DNA from: Phascolomyces articulosus
Taxonomy: Eukaryota > Mucoromycota > Mucoromycetes > Mucorales > Lichtheimiaceae
Length of the DNA: 64,000 nucleotides
Assembly: GCA_025677815.1 (NCBI GenBank)
Contig: JAIXMP010000019.1
Span: 806,001-870,000 of the forward strand
Direction of reading: 5' to 3'
Part shown: positions 1-12,393 of the stretch, piece by piece
Layout of the letters: every line of letters starts with the position of its first letter
How positions within the stretch are numbered: the stretch's first letter is position 1
Translations under genes and position numbers: made by a program
Notes under the pieces: model-generated
What the model saw: the letters and a program-made list of their open reading frames with translations, nothing else
What the model was told of the DNA's origin: nothing
Database searches by the model: none

Positions 1-684
1 AATCCGCTCGAAAATGGACATATTTTTCCTTACTAGTGTCTCCTCTATCGTTATTCATAATATTACTGTATCGACCGCTCAATAGTATGTATATAGACAT
101 AAATCACTCGTTGATTGCCTATAATTTTCATGCATCGAAAACTCATTCTGACAAAAAAAAAAAAAAGGACCATGGCGCCAAAATCATTATTGTAAAAAAT
201 AAGAATTTAAGAATGTAACTAATGGAAATACGTCGTAGAAACGATAAACCATATATTGTTTATGTAAAATGTGTGTCAAAAGCCCCGAAACAGACAGAAC
301 AATCCATCCAATAGTTTTTGTAGAGAAGCTTGTATATTATAGGTAATAATAATAATGATAATATGACTAAATAAAATATATTGAGCAATACGAGCAATAC
401 GTATAAAAAGATTATATATAATAAATTGTATAAACGATAAAATACATGCTTAATTCGTTTTGAAGGTATCATGAGCACTCTATGTCGATAAAACTATGTT
501 AATTACGCATTATGGGCGATTGCTAGCTGTGTTTAAAAAAATTACATAGTGGCAGCAAAGCGCTGTCAGCTTAAGTTGGGCCTTTCTTTTGCCTTTTTTC
601 TTCATTTTCTTCCTTCCTTCTATACAATATACCCATTCCTTTTCCTCTCGCGATTTTTTTTTCTCTCTCTCTCTTTTTTTTCTA

Positions 685-1219
685 GAAAAGTCAAGATTGC
701 CAAATGGAAATCCAATAAAGCCTTTGCTGACGCGAGGTTGAAGTGTATTCCCTTGGGTACGTTTTGTTGTTGTTGTTGTTGTTGTTGAGATTTTATTGAG
801 ATTTCGACATTACGATTCTTGTAGTAATAAACTAATATGCTGGTATGTAACAGGTTGCTTGTCGTGTTGAATCTTATGGCCGTTACATAATGTTATATGA
901 TTTGCACGCAGCAATGGTGGTGATGGTAATTGTGAGTGTTTTTTTTTCACCACTTTACTATTATAATAACTATTTATTACCAGTGCTAGTAATCTTAATT
1001 TTTTATTATTATTATTATTAAATGCGTCTTTTTTTATGGTTTTTTTTATAGTTCCCGGACGATCGACGAGAAAGGATGGTTTCAGCAATCAGCAATCAGC
1101 AATCAGCTTATGGATACGTAGACGAGGAGTTGCGTGTATTACTCACTGTTCCGTATGAGGGTAGCAGGGGCGGCATTGTGTATATCGATCCTTTCTTCAC
1201 TATCAAACGCCTAGTCTGA
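685..1219 (+). CDS. Unrecognised exon-like fragments, 3' end of a possible gene
   Basis: Three stretches read as exons with splice-like borders: about 685-758 (contains KVKIAKWKSNKAFADARLK, followed by GTACGT), 854-925 or 854-916 (VESYGRYIMLYDLHAAM, preceded by AACAG and followed by GTAATT or GTGGTG), and 1052-1219 (YGYVDEELRVLLTVPYE, ending in TGA at 1217-1219). The last two join in phase 0. The first leaves one extra base, which a 20-base micro-exon at 801-820 could absorb, but its GAG acceptor is poor. I do not recognise the protein and see no convincing start codon, so this may be the tail of a gene or a decaying copy. The evidence is codon-like composition and splice borders only. Confidence 0.3.
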
Positions 1220-4200
1220 TATGATTGTGTCGTATCCTGGAGAGTACCCTAAGAATCATTGTCACACGCCATATCTATTTCATGGTCTTGCGCCGTGATT
1301 TGGAGGACGCTTTTGGTTCGCGGGTGAGGTTTGTGACTTTTGCATGTGCCGTACCGCTACCCTTCATGTGGCGACAGTGGATCTTGGATTTGACTCTGGT
1401 AGCAAATATACTAAATGGTATTGGGTTATTTATGTTGACCCGGGGCCATTTCCTCCACCGGGAGCTATGTCAAGCAAAAAAGATCACTGCTTCGGCGGTT
1501 GTAAATAACACGGGCATGGTTAGGTGGAGACAATACATGTGGATAGAACTCTGCGATGGTGTATTGTCAGGCAACGTTGCTGTTTTTTGTCATTATATAT
1601 ATGATGATAAAGAACATCAGCGGCAACATATCCACACTTTCTTTTATATGTTGTGTTGCGATTTACATAGTAATCTTGAAGTCTGGCTATCTTATTTTTA
1701 AATTTATAGGTTTTTTTTTCAAGTCCCTTTGCTTCAAGGCAGATAATCTTCAAGGCTCTTCAAGGCATAGAGTTAAAACATGTTGTCCATTGGAATTTTT
1801 ATTATTATTTGTTATTATTAATAAAGCATTATCAAGAATAATTTACTTGACATAATGATCGCATTTTACGATTTATTAATTATTAATTAGCATTCAATGC
1901 ATCATCGATGCACGAATCGTTGAGTGGGATCCTTAATCTGTTTACCATTTTACTATTTTAGGTTCCAATTGATATATATATAGTATTGTCTTTTTTTTTC
2001 TTCTCCCTCCGCAATGATAAATGTAATTTTTTCGTGTCAATCTGAGATGGTCTTTCCTATGCTTGAATTAAATATGTGTCACAAGGTGGATTTACAAAGT
2101 GGTTATGAAAAGTGTAGTCTTATATACTGTGTTTTTGGTATTATTTTGATACTGTCATATGGCGTCAATTAAAAAAGATGGAAAATTATATATTATTAGA
2201 GGATGGGGTTATGTCCATCTAATATACGTATCCCGTCACCATCATGTCAAAATACTCCTCCCATTTAAAAAATGTCAAAGTAACCGCCTTACTTATTGTA
2301 GAAGACAAGGTGTGTATCATTTCATTGAGTTCAATAATCTTTATTACTGTGTAAACTATGTAATAACACCATTCTATTTATATACTTTACTTACTGCAAA
2401 TAAATAACAAAACTTTCATTTTCCAAAAGATCGTTTCCTGTTTCAAGTGTCAGAGCATCCCCTTGTAATATATAAATAACAATATTCATAAACACATCGG
2501 CTCTTACTACTGCTATAGTAGCAGCCGTAATAACGGGCCTATATAACAAAAATAAAAACAAAAAAAAATGTCTCTCCCACGGTCTCTCCATTTTACCCAT
2601 AATACCATCCGATGCCAATCATAACGAGCACATTTGTCACTTGCACAAAAATTTGTTACTTGAAATCATTCCTGGTAGCGAAAAATTGGTAATCACCACG
2701 AATAAAATATAAGAATAGGAAAGTCAGTAACAGTGTATCATATTGATAAGTCTTTATTTGAAAATTTGTCACAGACAAATATAAATAAAGCTTACGTTTC
2801 AAGAACATAGAAGGCGTTTGTTTGCATATCTAAAGTTTCCATATGGATCGGGTACCATCTCCAGTAACAACGATAGTGACGATCGACTCTTCAATAATAA
2901 TATGATGTAATATATGGATGAACGAAAAAAAATCGTTAGCAAAAAAAAAAAAAAGGAAATTTTTCATCGTAAATGTATGCCACTCAAGATTTCGTCTCTC
3001 TCACCCTCTGTTGCATATCCCTGTTCACGTATAGAAAATGGCAGAAATCGTGAAACGTTTCTTTTACCTCCTCCTGCTAATCCTTTCAATAATCGATGAA
3101 TCGATTAAAAAGAATAAAGTGTTATAAAGAATATCTATGTAGTATCTATGTAGAAAAAGAAAGAAGGCGGATTTTTTTTAGTCGTCAGTCATATTTACAA
3201 GTATCTATATATCTATCTATATATATTCTTACATGAACTATTGGAATATAACATTATTCAGAACCATCGTTTCGAAATGAGGCTGTATTTTGGTATATAT
3301 ATATATAATGATGCGTTGGAAAAAATGATTGAAACAAAAAGTGGGAAAGAGAGAGTGAAAAAAGAAAAAATGACATTCAACTCTTCTTTTTTTTTCTTGT
3401 TTGACATCTTGTACCACCATTGCGGAATGAAAACACATTAGACGAAAATCTCCTTTTTTATACACTGCTCACATTCTGCATAAACTGCATAAACTATAAA
3501 CCGCATAAACATACTCCATCATCACAACCACCCAATACCCCAATCATCCCCATAACCATTCCTACACCACTCCTACTCGTACTACACACTCGTACTACAC
3601 ACTCACGTTGAGCTAAACGTTTTGTCATCACCACCATGCACTAAATGGTATACAATAATTTCAATATATACGTATGTATTTTTTATAGAGAAAACAGAAT
3701 CATTTTCTCATATATATATATGGTTGCTCGTCGATGAAAACATAGCCAAGATATTTTTTATTAATACAATATCCACATTATATCAGGATTTAACATGACT
3801 GTCTACGTGTGAATTTATAAAAAAGAAGAGAAAATATTTTTTTAGTCACAACTACTTGCCATTTATTAATCATTCATGAATAATAGTACAACAAGAAGAT
3901 AGATCGATTTATAATGTGTTTATACGGGATTGTCTCTTATTATTATATTATTACGTAAACTTTTTTTTGTATCTAAGATGAATATTTTTGAATATTATTT
4001 TTTTAAGGTGTTAATAGAGTTGCTAATAAAAAACCCTTTTGTAAGATATTGAAATGGATTATTATTATTGTGTGATGCATAATAAAAAAAAAACTTTTTT
4101 CTCCCGCTCATGATAAAAGCATGTTGAAATGATATGCGCAGGTAAATGTGCTTTATGTTTGGAAACAAAATATTGAGCAGTAGTAATCATGGGACTTGAA

Positions 4201-7200
4201 CGTCATCAATTTTTGCTATTTCTGAAGGCGCAGTAACTCTCACCCAATTTGGGCCAACATTCTTCTCTCAACCCAATAGACACACACTTTTTCTTCTACT
4301 TCTTCAAAAAGGTACTTTTGAAATCTTTACGACGTTTTCAATGATCCTCTCTTGACATTGAATGGCCTTAATTGCTTTTTTTTTACTGATTTATTTAATC
4401 AACCTTCTTTATTCTCTCAAACTTTTCTTCCAATAGTTTTTTTTTTTTTTTTCGTTTACCATTCCATATCTTCATTTTACTTATGCATTCTTTTTTATAT
4501 TATATTCTTTATTTTTAGTATTCTCAAACTTATTTTTTTACGTTCATTCTTCTATTTGGATCTTCTCAAGTCATTTCGAAATGAATGCCGTTATATTGTT
4601 TCCAAAGCATTCAAGGTTCTAATGTTTTCTTTTTCTGGTCGATGCCATTTCTTCCCTTTTGGTCAAGCCTATGCTCTGCTTTCCGTATTAGCCAAGTCTA
4701 TGTAGTTTTGGTACATACGGCGACGGGTTCGACTCCTGTACTTGGTTCAAGGGGCCTGAGTTCTTGTTGGTGCCAGGTCACACTGGATATAGCGCGTCTT
4801 TTTGACAATCCAACGGAGCCGAGGAGACGACAGTTGGTTTAGCTGAGGTTAAGGTGCGGCCTTCTGTTCCCCTTTTGGCACACCCAAGGTTGTGGTCAGT
4901 AACCATTCGCATGCAAGGAAGAAGTCAGACTTAGGAACTGGCCAGGGTACAGTACTTGCATGTGCCCACAACAGTCTGTATAATCTTGGTAGAATTGTCC
5001 TTATTGTGTACTCTGGAAGGACGTTGATTTCCTTTGATCAACTAAATGCACATTTTGGAGGCTAACAGTGCGATAGCCATACGTCTCTGCATTCCACAGA
5101 ACTCGCATTCCCTGGGAGTAATTTGACTATTCATAGTCATCCCGCTTGTGCAGTTAGTACAACCAAGTGTTCGAAAACGGCTTTCGGTCGCCCATGAGTC
5201 TTTGTAGCTGACTCAAAATGCTATGTCCGTTCATGACAAAAACTGTCGAGGCAGTGCTATCATTTTACATGGTAGCCTTCCACCACACCAGCAAGAAAAA
5301 AGTGCTCGGGCGAAAAAGCCATGTGAGAAGGGGGTGAAACCAATAAAAGAGGGGAACGAAAACAAAAGAGGGACGCGAGGAAGAAAGTTTTCATGCATGA
5401 AATACTTTTACCTTTTTCTCTTTGTTAAAATAATAGGTGAAATTTCGAGTGCCATAGCCAACAAAAAAAAATCAATATGAATTCATAACATTGATAGCCC
5501 ATCTGCTCCTGTTCTGTCTGTATGTATTTCAATTATAATTATTTCATTACTAAAAGAAACTTTATATATGAGCAATTAACTAATATATGTTGTATATAAA
5601 TATATATAATAGGTTATGCCGTTTCTCAAGCTGACGATCCCCAATCACGACACGCCCCTGTTTTGCGGGTATGTTTTTTTTCTGTTTCTTTGAACTATAA
5701 CCACTTTATTATAAAAGAAGAACAATTGACAAACATATGTATTTAGGCACGGTTTCCAAAGTGAACGATTTTCACTGTTTCATCATGGTCTCTCTGCGTG
5801 GGTTTTCCTTTATCGGTGAACAAGGAGCAACGTTCAATGGATGGACCAATTTGCAACAAAGACCTAGACCACTGTTCTTTTTGTCTTCTCTGTCAATCTC
5901 AGACGCGGTTTCTTGTACGTGGTAAAATCTATCAAGTAAACTAATGGAGATTGATGCGCCGAGATTTCGAGACTGTATTTGGGTTTTATTTCGGGTGTTT
6001 TATTTTTTCGTTATAAGGCTCCGTTCCAGGTGGATAAATAATGGAAACTGAAGCGTGGCAGCCTAAGTTGTCGAGCAGCCTAGGTTGTCGAGTCAAATGA
6101 AAAAAATAAGAAAGACATAGGCCACTGTTCTTTTGTCTTCTCTGTCATCTCAGACAGTTTCCTGTGAGTGGTAAAATCGATGAGGTAAACTCCTTGGAGA
6201 TGATGCACCAAGATTTCGAGACTGTATTTGTTTTTTTTTTCAGCTGCTTTTTTTTTCTTATAAGGCTCGTTCCTGGTGGATAAAAAATGGAAAAGAAAGC
6301 GTGGATACTTAATTGGTGCCGAGTCAAATGAAAAAAACGAAAGCCGCAAGATGAGAGATGAAAATCAGGTCAGTATATTATAAAGATAAATATCGTGTTG
6401 GCTATAAATGGTAACAGGAAAAGAGCTGATTTGCTAACTAATATATTAAATCTCTTATTGAGTAATTTTTTATGCCGAATGAAACGGGGTCTCAGTTGAT
6501 CTCCACGGTTAGCAACCAATATATTGAGGATTATACCTGTAGGTTTCTCTTTCTTCTTTACCACATTTTTTACATATTGAATTGTTATCTGTTCATCAGC
6601 TTATACTCTTTTGCAAATTTTCTAGTATGAAACCGAACGGATTCCGATTGTGCACCGGTGAAATCTTCTCTGGTTGATGCTAACGACTGCTGCAAAGATG
6701 ACTACTCCTATTATGTATGGATCGAATGGGGTGGAACGAATTTTATTGTCTTATTATTCAAGTGAAGCGCGTATATGTTGATAATGTAAGTACAATCTGG
6801 CTTTTATTGATCTGATCTTATGTACTGGTGGAAGTGCTTCAATATATTTCCCGCTGTTTTCGATATATAATTATACCTACATTGTTATTGTTTATTGACA
6901 TGCCGTTAAAAAATACCATTGAATCTCTAACACCGTTCGACATTATATTATATTATATTACAGGTCTTTCTTCTTTGCAAGCTTCTTCTATTACAGTTAT
7001 GAAACACAATTGGTTCTTCCCTTGCCGTATAAAAAGCGAATTGAATTGTTTGGTGGAAGCATCTTTTCTTTTTTCTTCTCTGTGTCTTTTCTGAGGTTGG
7101 ACGATGTTCTATGCTAGTGTTGGGGGCCGACCGACTTCACTAGTTTACTGACGCCAACTTTGGTTAAGATTGGTCTGCTTGAAATTGGGTGCAAGGTTTG

Positions 7201-8017
7201 CCGGCCGCGCTTGTATGCTGATTTCAGTAGTCGCAGTTTTATCTCGAGGTTGAACAGAGCTCCTATCTGGAACTGTTGCCAAGTCGATACCAGGCAAAAA
7301 AAAAAAAAAAAAAACTTTTCTAGGAGGATTTTTTTGCCCCCAACAGCTTCTTATATGCTTTCACTTAACAATTTGATTTTCTCAGCAAATAAGCAACAGC
7401 AACGCGATGATGGTAAAACGACACGGCAATAACACTTTTACTGTTTTAATAAACTAATATTATTCTTATTTATTACTAATCGTATATAGATCGCATTCAT
7501 CCTTTTTGAAACGAGTGATCTATCTTTTGCGTCCTCATGTATTTCTCATTCTCCAGGTCATTCAAGTCATTCACAGTAGGCTAGTCATTCACAATAGTAT
7601 TCCTTTAGTCATCAATTTTTCCTTCTGTACATCAAAAACATTTGGGTCTTTTGACATAGTGCAGTTGGGTCAACCAACTGAGGGATAGGGTGGGTTTTTC
7701 TCGTTTTAATAAACATCAAACTTATTCAAAAAGAAAACAGGGCTTATTAGTTTGCACCTATGCTCTACAACAGTTCAACTGCTGTGATGATTGATGTGCC
7801 TGTTGTAGTAGATCCTAAGCCATCGTAAGAAAATAATCGTCTCTTTTTCATTTGTGATAATAATAATGAAATTTGTATAGTTCAGTGTAATTTTCTTAGT
7901 CTTGTTACTTGTTACTAATAATTGGAAGGTGGAAGAACGGAACAAAGAAACATGGCCTTTTATTATTAATAACGTCAAAAGTATATTGTATACAAGCATA
8001 TGGGCATGGTATGAAAG
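1220..8017. other. Gene-poor, AT-rich region with scattered relics
   Basis: I see no convincing complete gene here. Open frames are short and mostly lie in low-complexity sequence. Three segments are noticeably richer in G+C than their surroundings: about 1,225-1,560, 4,690-5,350 and 7,090-7,290. The last ends in a long A run (7,294-7,313), which would suit the 3' end of a retroposed sequence. Short exon-like pieces occur, for example 5,631-5,670 (YAVSQADDPQSRHAPVLR, preceded by ATAG) and 5,747-5,920. None can be assembled into a gene. A diverged tandem duplication is listed separately. Confidence 0.5.
5861..6337. repeat. Diverged tandem duplication (two units of about 225-246 bp)
   Basis: Unit 1 (5,861-6,106) and unit 2 (6,114-6,337) share, in the same order, CCACTGTTCTTTT, CTTCTCTGTCA, GAGATTTCGAGACTGTATTT, TTATAAGGCTC, GGTGGATAAA and GAGTCAAATGAAAAAAA. 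Unit 1 has an extra block near its end containing two copies of GTTGTCGAG. Identity by eye is roughly 80%, so the duplication is old. Neither unit keeps a long reading frame. Confidence 0.7.
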
Positions 8018-8060
8018 AAAAAAAACACCGTGAAGGGGTGTTTTTCACGGTGTTTTTTTT
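8018..8060. repeat. 17-bp perfect hairpin
   Basis: AAAAAAAACACCGTGAA at 8,018-8,034 is the exact reverse complement of 8,044-8,060, with a nine-base loop. It resembles a rho-independent terminator on paper, but the context is fungal nuclear DNA. It sits about 25 bases before a dispersed repeat (8,084-8,281), so it may mark the edge of a mobile element. Confidence 0.7.
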
Positions 8061-8083
8061 TCCTATGCTTCATTATATTATTG

Positions 8084-8281
8084 ATTGAGTTGCAAAAACA
8101 CACAAACAAAACACACAAGATTACGTAACAGCGATTTATCATTATTCTTTTGCATTCTTAATGGATTTATCATCTGAATAATATTTTATTATATATATAT
8201 AAATGATAATGACTACTATGTGATCATCATTTTATTAAAAAAAAACAATACGATAGCCGTAGTAGAAAGATCATTCATTAG
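8084..8281 (+). repeat. Dispersed repeat, copy 1 (partner at 39,914-40,113)
   Basis: The segment starting ATTGAGTTGCAAA and running through ACACAAGATTACGTAACAGC, GATTTATCATT, TTTTATTATATATAT, GATAATGACTACTATGT and AATACGATAGCC matches 39,914-40,113 in the same orientation with scattered substitutions and small indels. No coding potential is seen. Confidence 0.8.
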
Positions 8282-8479
8282 ATTAAATCATTGTGGGTCC
8301 TTCGTATATTGAAACGCCGACACTCATGATATCATTAAGACGCACAAAAATAGGTACACACGCCATTCACTCTTTTCTTTCTTTTTGCACATAAAAACTC
8401 TCTTTGATACATACATACATACATAAATATACACACAGTCATTACTTAACCTTGATTCAATTCCCAATCGTTCGATCCG

Positions 8480-9470
8480 ATCCAATCCATGTCATGGCCA
8501 TATATTCAGTTGATACCCTTCCACTTGTCCTGTTACGAAACCAAATATCCTGTTGCGATAGCAAATATACACGCGTAATATATTTATTTTTCTTGACCAA
8601 ACTTGACAACCGATTCAAAAGAGACTTGGTCATCTCAATCTTCACTTTTGTCAACTAACACTGGGACGCGTCATCATTATCGTAGGGAGCCTAATCCACT
8701 TGCAATTTGGGCTATCAACTTTTGGGTATATAACTATATATCTTTTTCTTTCTTTCAAAGTCGGGATCCTTTTTTTCTATTTGTAACAGGATGAAACAGT
8801 TTTCATAGTATCCATGGAAAATGGCTCATCTTTTTTTTTATCGGTCTAAACTATCAAGTGAAGAGCAGTCGCGAAAAACAACAACAACAACAATTCTGGT
8901 CTCATGCTAGCATATTACAATGTGCATCACTCGACCTTCAAGCATGATCATTCCAATATGTGTGTGTAAGGACCATGATTTTATGTAGATGTTACAGTAA
9001 ATCTGGAGAAACATGGCAATACCTGGGTTCAACCGGATGGATTGGATGAAAACTTACGGTCAATCAATAGCATTATCATGATGAAAATGATGATGATAAC
9101 AATGGTACGTAGACAAAATTTTTCCATCATCGAAAGGGGCTCATGTGGGAAAAAAAAATGTTGTCATTCGAAACCTGAATGTATTCAATTAGATGCATGA
9201 TGCTAATCAAGTATTTTCCTTTCTTATGACTTTCCCGAACAGGTATGACGGTTATATTCATTTATATTGGAAAGAGGAAAGAGGATAACGGATCGAACAT
9301 GGATTGGATGATGATAATGGAACAAGGCATGTGTTATTGGGCTTTTTTTATTTATTTATTTATTTTTTCGAGGAGTGTTGTTCGACCCAATGGTGTGGGA
9401 ATATGAATCAAGAAAGAATGACGGGATAAGGACAACTAATCTGGATGGTGACTTGTGTAGGTATTTGCAT
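8480..9470 (+). repeat. Diverged third copy of the inverted-repeat outer segment
   Basis: This region aligns by eye with about 38,820-39,750 of the right arm (same orientation) and the reverse complement of the left arm outer part. Shared landmarks include CCAAACTTGACA, GACGCGTCATC, TATCCATGGAAAAT, GGAGAAACATGGCA, GGATGAA, TCATGATGA, GAAAAAAAAA followed by TGTCATT, GCATGATGCTA and TTTGTAGGT or TGTGTAGGT. Divergence is high and no reading frame survives, so this is an old copy of the same repeat or gene family. Confidence 0.65.
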
Positions 9471-9499
9471 CAACTGTTTCAGGTACTTTTTTTTTTCTT

Positions 9500-11090
9500 C
9501 CTTTATTTATTGCATAAAAATCAAATCATATATAAAAATAAAGTATATATTTAAACTCATCTTCTTAATAATGATTGTATTATTGGACCTTCTTGACGAT
9601 TTGAAAGAGGAGGAGATATGTGATGTGTATGAGGTTAAACACTGGCTATATATCTAAAGAGATACAGGATCAAATGATGTATAATGTTGCTTTGACATAG
9701 CGACTACCATTTTAGTCAATTGGGACTGTTTATTCATTAAAATAAACACTGCTGTATATCCTATATATGCATCTCATACGAATCCATTTTTGAGATAAGC
9801 TGATTCTCGGCTATTATACTCTTTACTTTCTCCAGGATTACGATTTTTTTCAGGAATAAAACACTCAGTTAGCAAATCTAGTTGCTCCCAATTGTAATTT
9901 TTTTTAGGTGTATATTTATGACTTGGAATTTTCGGATCCTTTTCCTTTTTCTCAAATGGTCTTTTCTGTTCTAACACAATATACATATTACTTCTTGGAT
10001 GTTCAATAAAAAGTGACTAGCCACGATTATGTTTCGTTTTGGTTGAAAAGGGCCTTTTTTTATTTTTTTTAGCGATGATGGTTCTAGATTTTTGAGGGTT
10101 AAAGCGTGGGGGGTACAAATAGCGATAGTAAAAGTGGGATCAACGAGAGCTTATTTTTATCACATCCTAAAACTATAGCACAGGATGATACCTCTTACTG
10201 GTATGTTGATCCAATCATCATTGGCGTGCTGATTATATTGAAACTCATGCGTTGTTAGAAAGCTCTCATGATGACTTGAAAGTGAACGGAGAACATCTCA
10301 GCAATTGGATGAAAAAACCTCGTCATTTCAAAACTATAATATCATTGGAAAAACAATACATGTCACTTGGTAGTATATTACCAACAATTGAGCCATGAGT
10401 GAAGATTATTTAACTTTATGAATAGAAGATCTACCTCCTCTTCCCAACAATGCTAGTGATGACAATCGACATAAGAAACGTTATTGCTTGTTTGTTACTG
10501 CTCAACCTCCTGGAACAAATGTCACCAAAACGATTCGATTGTTTAATCTAAGAACTTTATACTTAAAGGATATACTCTATGAAAGAATCAACGACTATCT
10601 CAAAATTGTATCCAAAAGAGCTCAACAATTATCAAGACTATCGATATCAAGAAAGAGAACTTGTGTTGGAAAAATACAACCGCGGGTGACAGTGCTGGAA
10701 TTGTGGATATTAAACTGACCTTAAGGATTTAGCAACGGAAAATCTATTGGATAACCCATTTGCACATTATGTGATACTCTCTGACATTTTCTTTTCTGAA
10801 GAATATAATTCTTCGACTTCATGTTATTCTGTCATTAGAAAAAAGTCAAGGACAAGAGTATTACAAATCAATTGGCATTTGTAAAATACAAAATGCATAT
10901 CATCTATTATCATCAAATTATAATGTACCCAAAAGTACATTTTTGATTCGATAAAAGTATTACACACCACTTTGCAAGTGACACATCTTTATATAGTTAT
11001 GTTAATATATAAAACGTCCTTAATAATGATTAATCAATGTATTACTTTGTACATGTTGACATTTTTTATTTATTTATGCTCATATGATGA
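9500..11090. other. Gene relics without an intact frame
   Basis: Short coding-like pieces occur but change frame or stop. About 10,200-10,400 on the plus strand reads as ETHALLESSHDDLKVNGEHL in one frame. About 10,440-10,720 on the plus strand reads as KKRYCLFVTAQPPGTNVTK, followed in another frame by LKDLATENLLDNPFAHYVIL. A 70-codon minus-strand frame lies at 9,774-9,986. I recognise none of these. They are best read as remains of one or more degraded genes. Confidence 0.35.
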
Positions 11091-11099
11091 TTTTCACCG

Positions 11100-12170
11100 T
11101 TAGAAAAGCGTTTTCTTGGGAAAATTCCCATAAACTCGGTAATAATGATCCAAATAAAAAAAATGTGAGAGTGAATTATAATTACTATTAATGAATAACC
11201 ATGATCCCTTTAATGCTTTATATATAAGGAAATAGAATAAAATATATTTATTATATAGAGAAAAAGAATTGAGAAGTACAACAAAGTGAACATAAGCTAA
11301 CTTTGGATTCAAATGTTCCAATATATAACTCCATGTTCCGTAAGGTGTATCATCTTCCACATCCTAATTATAATAATAATAGAATAGAGCAAAATAAAAT
11401 AACTTGATCGATATGATAATCAATACTATAGAGATAATAATAAAATAGTCATGCATGATAAGATAGCTTATATTATATCATTTTGATCTACTAATGCTAT
11501 TGAATTACATAACAATAGTTTGTGTTTTCAAGAATAAAAATAACTTATCGCATTACCTCCCCGTGGAGAAAACCGATAAGCTGTTAGTCCGGCGCCAATT
11601 GCTTCGATCAAGCATCAGCCACTTCAAGTATTAAACGAGTGTGATTTTTGATAGATCCATCGTGTTGGTTAGTTTTTTTATTACTTTGCGAATTTATAAA
11701 TTGATCAAGTAAAAAACCTATTATACAGTAAAAGTGGCAGGTTTTTTTTGAGTTAATAAAATTATTTTTGAGCGATATGTACATGTATCAATAGAAATCA
11801 TTTTTTTATTTACCATCGGCTCTATTTAACTCCACACCATCAAACCCTGTCTAAATTGCGTTTTTGGCTGCTGTTACAAATTCTTGATTCTCGCCTTGAA
11901 TTTCATCGATTGATAACTCGCGTGGTGTTTCAAAAGATTGATTATTCGAAAACACATTAAGATAACGAGCAGGAATAGGCGAAGGGGCAACAGGGGGTGT
12001 GTGCTTTTTGGTATAGAGGGCTGTTCCAGCACGGCCACTATGCCAAATTTGAGCAAAGATAATACTCCATTAGCATCCACTGCTCGAGTTACCTTGGACT
12101 ACAGAAATTTGTTCTTCCGTATAAATAGCAGGAGTACCAGGGAATCCACTATCACCTATGAAATAGCCCA
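11100..12170 (-). pseudogene. Old Yellow Enzyme (NADH:flavin oxidoreductase) pseudogene
   Basis: Reading the minus strand downward, successive pieces match the OYE/NADPH dehydrogenase family in the correct order: GFPGTPAIYTEEQI, FAQIWHSGRAGTALYTK (the family block with the active-site WH.GR motif), VAPSPIP, TPRELSIDEIQ, FVTAAKNAI-TGFDGVEL, an intron with GTAAAT and TAG borders, LLDQFINSQSNKKT, HTRLILEVADA, IEAIGAGLTAYRFSP, and after another intron EDDTPYGTWSYILEHL (11,360 downward). Intact family members are flavoproteins of about 370-400 residues that reduce activated alkenes. Here the frame is broken by a stop after SSGC, a stop inside the AAKNAI-TGFDG block and a frameshift after EVADA. 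The usual N-terminal FMN-binding region was not found and the C-terminus fades out. The family call is firm from several ordered blocks. Confidence 0.85.
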
Positions 12171-12393
12171 ATGGGCTAACGATGGTCAAGGAGACTATGT
12201 CAAGTACCACCACCAATTACCGAAAAGTGTTCCTGGTGAGTTACCTAAACCAGAATTTATGCTAACCAAACTTATTCATATATCTGATATGCAAGTCGTT
12301 GATGGTTCTCAAGTCAACGAAGGTCATTCAGAATATATATTTATATGAAATAAGCTCAAGAAAACAATTCTACTGATAATAAGCCCAACCAGG

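Noticed and set aside
4722..4740. GGTTCGACTCC, a perfect tRNA B-box, after an A-box-like TAGCCAAGTC
   Set aside because: No cloverleaf can be built around it and the acceptor and anticodon stems are missing, so a tRNA gene was not called.
8018..8060. Rho-independent terminator
   Set aside because: The structure fits, but the DNA is fungal nuclear and no gene ends there; listed as a hairpin repeat.
11938..12348. 136-codon plus-strand frame
   Set aside because: It lies antisense to the Old Yellow Enzyme pseudogene, whose ordered family blocks on the minus strand explain the openness.
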